Shown here in pieces: positions 44,063 through 54,859 of a stretch of DNA of 64,000 nt (position 1 is its first letter; each line of letters opens with the position of its first letter). The DNA lies in NCBI RefSeq assembly GCF_026210795.1, contig NC_089457.1:1-64000 (forward strand), given 5' to 3'. Both the position numbers and the translations under genes were made by a program. Origin of the DNA: Rhizophagus irregularis (taxonomy: Eukaryota; Glomeromycota; Glomeromycetes; Glomerales; Glomeraceae). Under the pieces are notes generated by a model, which did not search any database, was not told the DNA's origin, and was given only the letters and a program-made list of their open reading frames with translations.

Positions 44063-46883
44063 CACTGGTCGAAATCAAAACTTTCGACCGTTAAGAGCTT
44101 TTGGCATAATTTTTGCCGATTAGTTATGTGATTTGTCACATTTTTTGACCAATGGCAAAAATTGGTAAAATCAATCACAAATCAACTAATACTGATTGTT
44201 AAACGAAAACTTATTCAGTCTTTTAGTGAAAAATCAACTTATACTGATTGTTATACGAAAAATTGCTCTTTTAAGATTATTCAGTAAAATTATACTGATT
44301 GGTCATATAAATCAACATAATTTTGCCAAATTTGCCAAACGGTAAAAATCAATAACTAATTGGCAATAATTTGGCAAATCAGTTGGTAAATGACTGAAAA
44401 AATCAGATGATCCAGATTGACATTTTACGGGTCTTTTTAAAATAAACTTTTTTAAACTTTTTAAACTTTTCGCCTCTTTCTTTCATCCATAAATATACAC
44501 ATTGAATTCGATAACTTTTTATTAAATCAAAAAAGTTTTGAAACTTTTTTTAAAAAAACGTTTTTTACATTAAAAAACGTTTCTTTTTTATACTTTTAGT
44601 GAAGAAAATCAGTTCCGGCGTGAATACCGATATTACAGGTAAAGTTTCGAAAAATTTCGAAACTTTCTTTTAAAAAAAAACGTTTTTAACTAAAAACGTT
44701 TCTTTTTTATATTTTTTGCAGGAAATCGGTTCCAGTGTGGATACTGTTTCCCTAGGTAAAGTTTTGAAAAAAATTTCAAAACTTTCTTTAATAAAACGTT
44801 TTAATAAAACGTTTTTTTTATTTTGTATAGGAAATCGGCTCCAGCATGGACGCCGATATTCCAGTTAAGTTTTGAAACTAAATGTTTTGAAACTTTTTTA
44901 AAACGTTTTTTAATAAAAAAAACGTTTTTTTTTTATTTTTTTATATAAAAATTCGGCTCCAACGTGGACGCCGATATTCCAATTAAGTTTCAAAACTAAA
45001 GTTTCAAAACTTTAATAAAACGTTTTTTAATAAAAAACGTTTTTTTATTAATTTTTGTAGAAAATCGGTTCCAACGTGAATACCGATATTCCAGGTAAGT
45101 TTTGAAATAAATGTTTTGAAACTTCTTTAAAAACGTTTTTTTATATTAAAAAATGTTATTTTTTTATTTTATTGTATAGGAATTCGGCTCCAGCGTAGAT
45201 GCCGATATTCCAGATAAGTTTCAAACCATTTTCGAAACTTCTTTAAAAAAAAAAATGTTTTTAACATTTTTTTTTTATACTTAATTGTAGGGCTATCAGT
45301 TCCAGTGTGGATACCGAACCCCAAAGATAAATTTCGAAAAATTTCTAAACTATAATAAAAAATGTTAAAAATTAACATTTTTTTTTATTTTTTTGTAGGG
45401 ATATCAGTTCTGGTGTGGATACTTCCAAAGGTAAGTTTTGAAATAAAGTTTCAAAACTTTAAAACATTTTTAATATTAAAAACGTTTTTTTTTTACTTTT
45501 GTATAGGAATTCGGCTTTAGCGTGGACGCCGACATTCCAGTTAAGTTTCATTTTCGAAACTTCTTTGAAAAAAACGTTTTTTAACATTTTTTTTTTTAAT
45601 ATTATTGTAGGGATACCGTAAAGTTTCGAATTTTCAAAACTTTTTGATAAAAATTAATAAAAAACGTTTAATTTAACATTTTTTTATTATTTTTATTAAT
45701 TGTTTTGCAGGGAAATCAGCTCCAATTCGGATACCGGAATCCCGCAGGTAAAGTTTCGAATTTTCGAAACTTTACAAAATTTAATAAAAAAAACGTTTAA
45801 AGTAACATTTTTTTATTATTTTTTATTATTTTTTTTTGTAGAGAATTAGCTCCGATTCGAATACCAATCCTACAAGTAAAGTTTCAAAGTTTTTTTTTTG
45901 AAACTTAATAAAAAACGTTTATTTTAAACATTTTTTTATTTTTTTTGTAGGAAATCGGCTTCAATATGGACGCCAAAATCTCCTCGATCAGGTTTCAGGA
46001 TGAGTTCAACATGGCATTTCGAAGGTAGAACTTCAAAATATTTCATTAATTTATCTAACGAACGTTACTAACGTTCGTTTGTATTTAGAAAATTTTTTTT
46101 TCTTTTTTTATTTGAACGAAACGTTTGCTAACATTTTCGTTCTTTTTTTTTGTAGATTCAAGATGCTCTCAAAGTATAATAGGGGTTTAGGGCATGGAAT
46201 GGTTGATAGTAAGTTTCGAAGTTGATTTAATTTCAAAACTTTAAAAGAAACAATTTACTAATCGTTTCTTTTTTCTTTTTGTAGGCTTTCACTTCGGGTT
46301 GATAGATCGGGTAAGTTTCGAACTATTTCAAAACTTTTCGAAATTTTTTTTTATAAAAGAATCGGTTTGCTAACCATTTCTTCTTTTTTTTTGTAGATTT
46401 CCCCTTCGACTTTTTATTGGATCGGGTAAGTTTCTTTTGAAACTTTAACTTTTTTTATTTAAAAAATAGGTTACTAACCATTTCCTCCTTTTTTTGTAGG
46501 TTTTCTACAGATTTTTATCAGGTTAGGTGAGAATGATGGGTGGATGATGGATGGTGGATGGTGTATATAGATGATAGATAGCTATATATTAATTTAATAT
46601 GTAATTTTTAATAAAATGAATTAATAAAATTTAATTAATAAATTATTATAAAATTAAAATCAGTAATCAATTATTAGGTTTATTAACAATCGTCAATTTG
46701 ATTTTACCAATTTGTTTCCAATTTCTACTGATCGATTTGTTGACAAATGGCAGGCGTTATGGTGCAAATCATCTATATAATTAGTTGCCGATTTTTTTGG
46801 TACTGATCGGCTAAGGTCAGACCAAATTTCGTCCAACATTTGGCAATTTAAAATTTTGCCAAAATGGACTATTCTGACCAGTG
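44063..46883. mobile_element. Element D: non-autonomous CACTA-like transposon, TSD GGA
   Basis: 2821 bases. It starts CACTGGTCGAAATC and ends ACTATTCTGACCAGTG, flanked by GGA at 44060-44062 and 46884-46886. Its ends match those of element C (ACTATT...GACCAGTG at the right), so C-family transposase could mobilise it. The left 350 bases hold ATCAACTTATACTGATTGTT repeats. The body is the array at 44556-46520. The right 350 bases (46530-46883) are AT-rich with ATTTGTTGACAAATGG-type motifs. No transposase. Confidence 0.92.
44556..46520 (+). repeat. Array of 34-base exon-like units with splice-site motifs (element D)
   Basis: About seventeen tandem units of roughly 110-120 bases on the plus strand. 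A typical unit has TTTTTTGTAG or TTTTGCAG, a 34-base segment near GAAATCGGCTCCAGCGTGGA + CGCCGATATTCCAG, then GTAAAGTTTCG or GTAAGTTTTG. A donor-side inverted repeat follows (AAGTTTCGAAA...TTTCGAAACTT), and a second (AAACGTTTT...AAAACGTTT) precedes the next T tract. The exon-like part is about half GC in a background near one-fifth GC. Acceptors are conserved in nearly all units. Donors have decayed to TTAAGTT or ATAAGTT in units near 44868, 44983, 45212 and 45541. Units from 46000 to 46500 differ in sequence but keep the layout. Confidence 0.8.
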
Positions 46884-47140
46884 GGAATGTTAATTACGTT
46901 CCCTTAAATAAAAAATAAAAAAAAACTTAAAAAAAAGGAACAAACTTACTATAGTTCATTTCATTTTTTTTAAATCCTGGTCGTGTCGTTAGGCTTCGTT
47001 TGTTCAGACTTCCTACTAAAAAAGAAGAAAACCGTTAATTACGTTCTCTCAAGTAAAAATAACAAAAAAAAAGAAACAAACTTACCTAGTTCGTTCTTTT
47101 AAATCTTGGTCGTCCGGCTTCGTCCGTTCATCCAGGAAAA
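46884..47140 (-). repeat. Exon-like array around element D, right part
   Basis: Two further units of the 43095-44062 array, with donors (minus strand) at about 46950 and 47085 and the same GAACGTAATTAACATTCC-type pre-acceptor hairpin cut by element D. Confidence 0.75.
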
Positions 47141-47335
47141 GGTTTTTTTAAAAAAAATTTGATCTGAATCTGTTCAGATCAGATCAGATTTTCTTGTGTT
47201 ATAATTTGATTTGATCCAAAATTGATCAGATCAGATTTTTTTAAATCTGATTTGATCTATAGATCAGAATTTTGAAAACTGAATCGGATCTGGCTCAGAT
47301 CAAATCTGCGGATCCAGATCAGATCGGATTTTTTT

Positions 47336-47860
47336 CAGAGCACTAATAGAAAGTATACCAATCCTTAACTCAGAATTCAAACCTCTGTAGCATACCATTA
47401 TAACATAAAAAAGATGAGATGAAAGTACAGCTAAAAGCACAAAAATCGATAAATCAACAGTTACGAAGAAAAAGAGATCCTAGAGAAGGACATATTCTTA
47501 AATATGGGTAAATGAGAGATTATATAGAAAGTTGTTATTTTTGTGTGTATTAAAGTATTAAAGTATCTTCTGATAATCAGGTAATTTGATGAAAACATAT
47601 TTCATGAATTTGAGATATGACAGATTATATTCTTTATGGGCATTTCAAACGACAAAAATGGTGGTTGATAAAGCATCAATCCCATTAGCGGATTTTTCAA
47701 TTAGTCATCTTGTTGCTTTAGAAGTATGTATTTTTTTTTGTCAACAATAACGAATTTTGTTTACAACTTTCATTTGTTCTTTACAATCATAGGAACATGT
47801 CAAAAAAATCATAAAGGAAAATATTTTTTTTATATCTAAAGTAATGTTAAAATAAAATAT
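47336..47860 (+). pseudogene. 3' exons of the host gene split at 42.9 kb
   Basis: Resumes with ESIPILNSEFKPL (47351-47392), matching the broken end KRPDLSYVIEG. A frame change precedes MKVQLKAQKSINQQLRRKRD (about 47421-47480), then PREGHILKYG and a donor at 47508. An acceptor at 47579 leads into NLMKTYFMNLRYDRLYSLWA, FQTTKMVVDKASIPLADFSI and SHLVALE (47581-47722). Then GTATGT...CATAG and EHVKKIIKENIFFISK with stop near 47850. I recall no named domain. The pattern of many short exons and the Arg/Lys-rich segment suggest a genome-specific expanded family. Confidence 0.5.
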
Positions 47861-47905
47861 ATTTATAATATATTGTATTTAAAAAAAAGACTATTTCTAT
47901 TTGTA

Positions 47906-48260
47906 CACTACGTGTGTAAACACGGGTCACGTGATTATTATCATTTTTTGGTGATCTGCATAAAAAATTTCCTATTTTAGAAATTTGTGTAATGAATTTT
48001 CATTTTTACAGAGAAATAAAATTGCCTTTTTTTGGATTGTGTAACGTTACTCTAATTTCCAAAATTGGAAATTATGGTAATTTTTGGCTGGAATTATAAA
48101 ATTTGGCTGAAATTAGTAGAAGTGACATATAATATGTGACAAATAAGGTTTTTCCTACTAAAAAAATTCAAAGTCCCTAGAATAAATAGTAAAAATGGAA
48201 AACTAGGTGTGACATGGGTGACAAATTATAGTCACGTGATTCGTGTTTCGCACACTAGTG
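47906..48260. mobile_element. MITE with CACTACGTGTG ends, TSD TA
   Basis: 355 bases. Left end CACTACGTGTGTAAACACGG then GTCACGTGAT; right end ATCACGTGAC...CGTGTTTCGCACACTAGTG inverted. TA flanks both sides (47904-47905 and 48261-48262), consistent with a Tc1/mariner-type non-autonomous element. The interior carries GGAAATTATGG and AATTTTTGGC motifs. Confidence 0.8.
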
Positions 48261-48476
48261 TATATTAAGAAATTATCTAAAAAAAATAAGCAAAAGAAAA
48301 AAGTTAAAAAAGTTTTCTTAATACTTTATTAGTTTGCTATATCAAAATAACCATATAATTGACAACCTTTACTGGCCAGATGCAACTGAATAAAGTGAAG
48401 TTTTTGACTTTTAAAAAGTTTAAAAATATTTTTCAAACCTTGAACAAACATATTTACTATTGTTGGAAAAAGTATT

Positions 48477-48896
48477 TAGGGATGTTAACGGTCTGGTCCA
48501 GACCGACCAGACCGTGGTCCAGTCCTAGGGACCAATTTTGGACTGGACCATATAGGACCGTCAGTCCTATTAGACGGTTCTATACGAAATTTTTTTAACT
48601 AAAATTCATAGTGCCGGCCAGAATTACAGTTATGTAACATTACACAATTCCAAAAAAAGGAATTTTTATTTTCGCAAAAATTGAAATTTATTGTCGCACA
48701 AGGTTACACAGATTTCCAAAAAAGGAAATTTTGAATTTTGTTAATTCCGGTAGAAATTATGCGACTAAGACTAAAATTTTTTTGGGATGCCATGATGAGC
48801 AATCTATCATACCGTGATGGATGCTCCCGATGCAGTTCAGACGTAGACGATTGAAGACAACCGAGACTGATCGGACCGGTCTGTTAGCATCCCCTA
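48477..48896. mobile_element. hAT-type MITE, TSD AAAGTATT
   Basis: 420 bases. It starts TAGGGATGTTAACGGTCTGG and ends GGTCTGTTAGCATCCCCTA, flanked by the perfect 8-base duplication AAAGTATT (48469-48476 and 48897-48904). GGTCTGGTCCAGACCGACCA-type subterminal palindromes at 48490-48560 are typical of short hAT elements. Non-coding. Confidence 0.93.
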
Positions 48897-48904
48897 AAAG
48901 TATT

Positions 48905-49738
48905 ACATTGTATAAATATAGTGTTACTTTGACCTGAAAATTCTGATTTTAATGAAATTTAGATTTCGACATTACGTAATCCTTACCAGAATTAAGAAAA
49001 TTTCGACCAGAATTATAATTTAAAAATTAATAAATTTTAACTAATCAAACTAATTTAGCCAAATTTAAATATTAAATAAATATTATTTACCTAAAGACTA
49101 TATCATATTAAGAATTTGTATTATAATATCATAGTACAAAAAATCTCACCACTAATTTTGCTGAAATGTTCAATGACTGTTATTATAAAAAAAAAAATAA
49201 TAATTTGTATAGAAAAAAATAATATAAAAAAAAAAACCAAATGAAATAGCAGTATAAAAAAAAGAGCGAGCATAGTGTTTATTTTAAATAAACAAATGAA
49301 GGTAATAATAATCGGGATTTAACTTTCTTGGTCTAGAAAGGAAAGTCTAAACCTGCAGTTAGTTTAAGTTAAATTTTTTTGCATTTAAGGGAAGAGTGTA
49401 ATCATATGACTTTTAATTAACTATCATAACACCAAAAAAATTTTTGTCTTTATTCAGATATATCGTGTTTAATAAAACATTTGTAAATTACTAAATATTA
49501 AAAAAAATATATTATTTTTAAATACTTTTACCTTTTAACTAAGGTTCATTCAGGGTATAGTTTTTATTTGAGACTTTAAATATTATATTTTGGAGAAAAT
49601 ATCAAAAAAAGTTCCAAAAAATTTGCGAATCACTTACTAGCCGAAAGTTTAATCTTCTACTGGAAAATATAATATTATTTTTTAAAAAAAGCATTTTATC
49701 ATTTATTGATTTAACATATTTGAAATTTATATAAAGCA
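48905..49738. other. AT-rich spacer, nothing recognised
   Basis: No gene, tandem repeat or terminal-repeat structure seen. Confidence 0.5.
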
Positions 49739-50720
49739 CAAGCGGGCTGCCAAAAGTAACCGACTGCCTAAAAATTAATAAAATCAGTTATTTTTATTAA
49801 TAATTTTTATATTTATTTTAAAATTAGAAATATAAAAACCTATTTTTAAAGTATTTTTATACTTAATTAATAATAAAATTATGTATAAATATCTAATTTT
49901 AATGTAAAAAAAAATTGACTTTTTAATCCAGAAAGAGCTGTAGTAAAATACATAATGGGAAAGATTTGATGCATTAAGTAGTAAATTTGTTATTTATTAA
50001 AATTTTTGTTAAAAAATTTCAATGAAGTATTTTTTTTCTATATAACAATAATTGTAAAGCTTAACAAATTTACTTTAGTTACAAAATTATTATTTTTGGC
50101 AAGATAAGTATAAAGTTATAATAATAATCATCTATCGTCTCCTCAAAAACCTGTTGTCCACCTGTTGGACATGCTGTAATTTTGGCCGAAAATACCGTAA
50201 TTTTAGCCAAATTTCCCTTAAAATATCCGATAATGTTGGCCAAATCCATTTTATGCGTTGAATCGGCCCATATGGATGCCAAAAATTGATTTTTCAACTA
50301 AAAATTAGCTTATTTTCAAAAAATCAGAAAATTTGATTAGTAGTTGCTGAGAAATCCACTCCTAAAAATTGGTAAAATTGATGATCTACATATAAAAATT
50401 ATAAAATTTCATCAAAATTCATGATTTAAAAGCAGATTTTTCCAAAAATTGCTGATTAAAATTTTCTGATTTTTTGAAAATAAGCTAATTTTTAGTTGAA
50501 AAATTGATTTTTGGCATCTATTTTGCTCTAGCTGCTCTGGTTAAAAAGTCAATTTTTTTTTTCACATTAAAATTAGATATTTATACATAATTTTATTATT
50601 AATTAAGTATAAAAATACTTTAAAAATAAGGTTTTTATATTTCTAATTTTTAAAAATTATAAATGAAAATAACTGATGTCATTAATTTTCAGGTGGTCGG
50701 TCACTTTTGGCAGCCCACTG
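49739..50720. mobile_element. Element with about 190-base terminal inverted repeats
   Basis: The left arm from 49739 (GGGCTGCCAAAAGTAACCGA at 49744) is matched, inverted, by the right arm ending GGTCACTTTTGGCAGCCCACTG at 50720. The match continues through CAGTTATTTTxATTxATAAT, ATTAGAAATATAAAAACC and TTAATAATAAAATTATGTAT for about 190 bases with small gaps. TA follows the right end but not the left, so the TSD is uncertain; CAGTG ends suggest a Tc1/mariner-type element. The core contains a second inverted repeat (50275-50518). Confidence 0.82.
50275..50518. repeat. Inner inverted repeat, possible nested MITE
   Basis: Arms of about 60 bases: ATGCCAAAAATTGATTTTTC (50274) plus AACTAAAAATTAGCTTATTT, mirrored by AAATAAGCTAATTTTTAGTT then GAAAAATTGATTTTTGGCAT ending at 50518. 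It lies between the long arms of the 49739-50720 element and is independent of them. Confidence 0.7.
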
Positions 50721-51038
50721 TATGTTTTCATATATCTTTACGAAAATAATAACAAAATAATACATAATTATTCAAACTAAAGTGCTTTATTCTTGGGCTT
50801 CTCATTTAAATTTTTGTGCCATTGATAGTCTTATTATAATCACGTGACTACACGCTCATACACTTTATCACGTGTACGCAAACTCTTATATTTATCATAA
50901 TATGTCACCTGTGTTACCATAAACATAAAGCCGAGGTGTGTTGCGATTTGTGGCGCAGCAAGATTTCCTATCCTTAAATGTCACATCCAAGAAAAGATTT
51001 TTTATCCAGAATTAGTTCAAAGATATAATGTAATAATA

Positions 51039-52160
51039 ATGCCTATTCATGTAGTTTTACATTTTTTAGATCCAATTGATAAAACATTTGGGTTCACTGA
51101 ACCAAACACTTTAGAACTTGGAAGATCTTCAGGGTTTATTGAAAATGAAACGTTAAGTAGAAAGCAAGGTAAATATCTATAATTACATAACAAATAACGT
51201 ATTATAATATTTATTGTAATTCTTTTATTGATAGCTTCGTTTGAAGTAAAAAATGGACGAGTTTATGTTACCGCGGTAGGTAACGAGTAATTTAAACATC
51301 CTAATGTTATTAATGCAATAAACAACAAAAATTCTTTTCGCTTAGCTCGGATCCAATGCAATGATGAAAGGAAGCAAAATAATACGAAAAAATAATAAGA
51401 TTGAAATATTTGATGGAGATACGTTAACATTAATGCAGGTAAAAATGTACAGTATATTCACCTAAAAATACGAAGTATAAATTTAACATTTTGTTCTTTG
51501 AAGAAAGAATATCCATTTACGGTTACAATAACACAAACTGAACAAAAAATTCCGGACTTAGATAGTTTGTTAGATGACAAAAATAAACGACAACCATCTC
51601 CTGGACCTATGACACGATTAAGAAAGAACTTGGGAGTAGGTGCTTCGACTTCATCAACACCAACATTACCTCCTCAACATAATTATGGATTAGATAAGCA
51701 TACTCCATCACAATTGTTAAATGATATGCTTTCTTCTCAAAGTTCATTGTTAGGTTTTGGAACAGATGAAGAAGGCAATGTTAGTAACTTAAATAATCTG
51801 GATTATACGAAAAGAAGAGAATTGAGTGATGACGAGACAAGTGATGACGGAGCTAAGGAAATCTATGATAGTGATGAGATTAGTAGTATTGGATCGGGTG
51901 ATAATATGATCAGTGATGAATCTTCATATCTAGGTAGTTCTTTTCAGTCCTCTGATTCTGAAGAAATGTCGCAGGAAATAGACGAAGATGATAAAAAATA
52001 TAAGAAAGCTTCTCGTGATAGAGGAAGAAACAGAAAATATGAGCAAAGTAGGGAGGTGATGATGCAAGATAAAGAGGTGAAAGAGGTGAAAGAAGTGAAA
52101 AAAAAGACAAATGTTCGTAAAGGTAAAGAAAGATTAAGAGACTCAAGTAAAAGAAAATAA
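51039..52160 (+). CDS. FHA-domain protein with acidic, Ser-rich tail
   Basis: Four exons join in frame: 51039-51168, 51235-51275, 51346-51438 and 51504-52160, giving 306 residues. The start MPIHVVLHFLDPIDKTFGFT is the first ATG that opens the domain. FHA signatures are LELGRSSGFI (Gly-Arg at strand 3), ETLSRKQASFEV (the Ser-Arg pair that contacts phosphothreonine), GRVYVTALGSNAMMKGSKII (the N/G-rich loop) and DGDTLTL, together about residues 20-95. The rest is low-complexity: a Ser-rich linker, an acidic region (LSDDETSDDGAKEIYDSDEI) and a Lys/Arg-rich C-terminus. This suggests a nuclear phospho-Thr-binding protein. It is the first ordinary gene after the transposon region; the upstream 300 bases are AT-rich. 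Confidence 0.85.
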
Positions 52161-52524
52161 AGGAAAAACGGATTAGTCAATTACTTTAATATTGTTATTT
52201 ATGATTAATAAAGTAATATAAACTTCATGTTATTGGCATGCGCACTAAGTAATAACTTAATAGTATTAAAATTTATAAACCAAATGGAAAGATATTGAGC
52301 TTTGTGCAAATTAAGTTAATTAATATATATGGTCAAGTTAAGAGTAATGGAGAATTAACGAATCATAGAAAGAATCATAGAAGAAGAAATTTCGGGAGTT
52401 AACTGATGGCATTCAGTTAATCCGAATTCTTTACTATGTGTGTACATATGCTTGTATTAAATAACTTTTTACCGTACAGTATACTTTATTATACAAATCA
52501 TAAGATCATTAATTAATATATTAA

Positions 52525-54859
52525 TTAATGATCTGGTTCTTTATAAGAATGGCAGACAATAACACCAGAGTCACGATGAGGCCCCGACCAACTAGTTGAA
52601 GTCATAAGTGGTAGATGAGGATGCCAACTAACATCTCTTGTTACTGGTCGATGTAAATATATTGGCCGAGATGTATTACGATTTCTTTCATTACGTATTG
52701 CTTCTATCACATCTAAAGATTGTATTATGCGACCATCAAGACTAAAAATCTGGAATTAATTTTAAAGTTTAATACTTAGGAAATAAAATTGAAAAATTAA
52801 TTCAGCTCCGTAAAATGCTTACTCTGACACGGCCATCTTCCGATCCAGTATAAAGATACCTTTTGTTGAAATACAATGGTTAGTTTTAAATTTGATTAAA
52901 TAAAAGTTTGATTAATACATATAATCATAATTTTGGAGGAATAAAAAGTTAAAATTACCTTTGTCCGGTAGTACTTATCGGTGAAAAGTGACATCTTATT
53001 AATGTTTTCAATACACTATGACCACGATATGTCATTACAGACACATCTTGGGGATGTTTAAAATGCCGATCACCAGGATAATTATTTAACCTTAGGGCAT
53101 TTTTTTTTTTTTGATTAAGATTAATTATATGTTCAAACAATGGATTATTATTGAATTAAATTTACCTATAATCCCACCCTTGTCTATAATCTTCCAATTG
53201 CATATTCTCAAATCTTTCACCGGAAACCATCATCCTACGAAAAATTCTTTATTTAATAAAATTTTACATAAATTACGATCAACCTCAATTATTTTAATTA
53301 CCTAATGTCCCATAATTTCATTGTTTGATCTTTACTATTAGATAAACAATATCTTCCATCACCTTTTGCGGTTACATAAGTAATTCCCTCAGTATGTCCC
53401 ACTAAGACACCGCTTTCTTTACCACCTCTCATTGATCGACGATCCCAAACTTTAATATAAGTGTCATCGCTACCACTAAATAGAATATGAGATGAATCAT
53501 CTGCAAAACATACTGCGTTGACATCATCATCATGTCCATCTAATTGAAGAAGGACATTTCGTGTCTCGATATCATAAACTACATAAAAAGTTACTAAATA
53601 CCAACACGATAAATTTAAAATAATAATAATAATAATAATCGAAAGAATTTTACCATAAATTCTACTATCGCTAGCACCTCCAACTAACTCTCTAGAATCA
53701 TTTGAAAAACGAATTGACCATAACTATAATAATAATAAAATTCCTAATTAAAAAATTTTGCAAAAAAATTTTCTTTAATTTATTAATTTACCCCATAATT
53801 ATATGACAATCTTTTGGAGAAATCGAGAGGTATTTGAAAATCAACGTTAGGGTCCGTCTTTGCCAAATATACAATTGGTGTAATACTTGTGTATGCTAAC
53901 CATTGATTATCTGAGCTAAGATTAGCATCAGTAATCGTCCATCTTCCATCTCCAACAATTGTTTTCGTTTCTTTAAATACATTAGGATTTGTAGTGTCAT
54001 AAATATGTACACGAAAATCTTGGCAACAAGTATAAAAGAATGAACCATCTAGGGAATATTGTCCTGAATATGCTCTTACACCATAATTAACTGCAACTTC
54101 TCCATTAGTATTTGGTCTAAAATTCTACAATTTTGATGCAACGATAAATATGAAAATTATTAAATATTGAATTAAAAATATAATTATTTTGAACTCTTAC
54201 TTTTCCAAAAGAAATTTTTGAAAATCGACCTGGTAATATTTCTCTTAACATAAGCTGATGACAAGCATTCTTTGAAAATAACTTTTCTGCATTCAATCCT
54301 TTATCCGGAGAAGGTTCAATCTAAATTAATAAAAATTGATCGGTAAATAATATTTTTCTTGTTTAAAATCAAAGTGGGTAAAATAATTTAAAAGTAACCC
54401 TCACAATTCCGAATTCTCCCGATTTCATTAATATTTCGCCTTTATTCATACCATCAGCATCAACTTCATTGTTATTATAATTTTCATTTGAATATGAATT
54501 TGAACTACTTTCGTTATCAGATTCTTCTTGTATTTCCAATGTTCTATGAAGTAATCGATAAATCCCCAATATTGGATTAATTGAATTATTTCCCATTAAC
54601 CAAATATCAGTATTTGATTCATTAGAATCATCTATTGATTTTTTAATTTATTAATTTTATTGAATAATAATTAATGGCACAAATAAATGTTAAAAATGAT
54701 ATTTAATTTACCTGAATTATCTTCATTCTCGGTTATGGATATGTAAGTGGAATCTTCTTCAGTAATTCCGTCAGGGGATTCTAGAACCGGAGTAGCTACT
54801 TGTTCTGCTGGAAAATCACTAAAGTTATCGGACATTTCGCTATCGTTATTTGAATTCAT
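52525..54859 (-). CDS. DCAF11: DCAF11/LEC14B-like WD40 protein
   Basis: Ten exons on the minus strand join in frame: 54859-54712, 54631-54405, 54320-54201, 54124-53792, 53723-53654, 53578-53302, 53234-53166, 53090-52959, 52859-52823 and 52749-52525. The product is 545 residues, the length of human DCAF11. An acidic leader (MNSNNDSEMSDNFSDFPAEQ) is followed by HQLMLREILPGRFSKISFGK and about seven WD repeats. Recognisable parts are SGQYSLDGSFFYTCCQDFRV, LFSGSDDTYIKVWDRRS, YCLSNSKDQTMKLWDIRRM, MTYRGHSVLKTLIRCHFSPI and IYLHRPVTRDVSWHPHLPLM. The family supplies substrate receptors for CUL4-DDB1 ubiquitin ligases; the WDxR motifs at repeat ends fit DDB1 binding. All introns are short (about 34-94 bases) and keep GT-AG ends. 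Confidence 0.93.

Larger units (their letters stand above)
42917..47335. mobile_element. Composite insertion with GATCTGATC-rich inverted ends
   Basis: A 4.4-kb block (1.6 kb without element D) interrupting a host gene. Both ends are dense in GATCTGATCTGATC, AGATCAGATC and GGATC motifs in opposite orientation (42944-43094 and 47155-47332). The middle is the exon-like array at 43095-44062 and 46884-47140. Flanking bases ATAGAAGGTAGTATTCC on the left and ATAGAAAGTATACCAATCC on the right are similar but not identical, so the exact ends and TSD are unresolved. Confidence 0.55.

Noticed and set aside
51910-52180. Two Ser/Leu/Phe-rich minus-strand frames
   Set aside because: Shadows of the acidic and basic coding tail of the FHA-domain gene.
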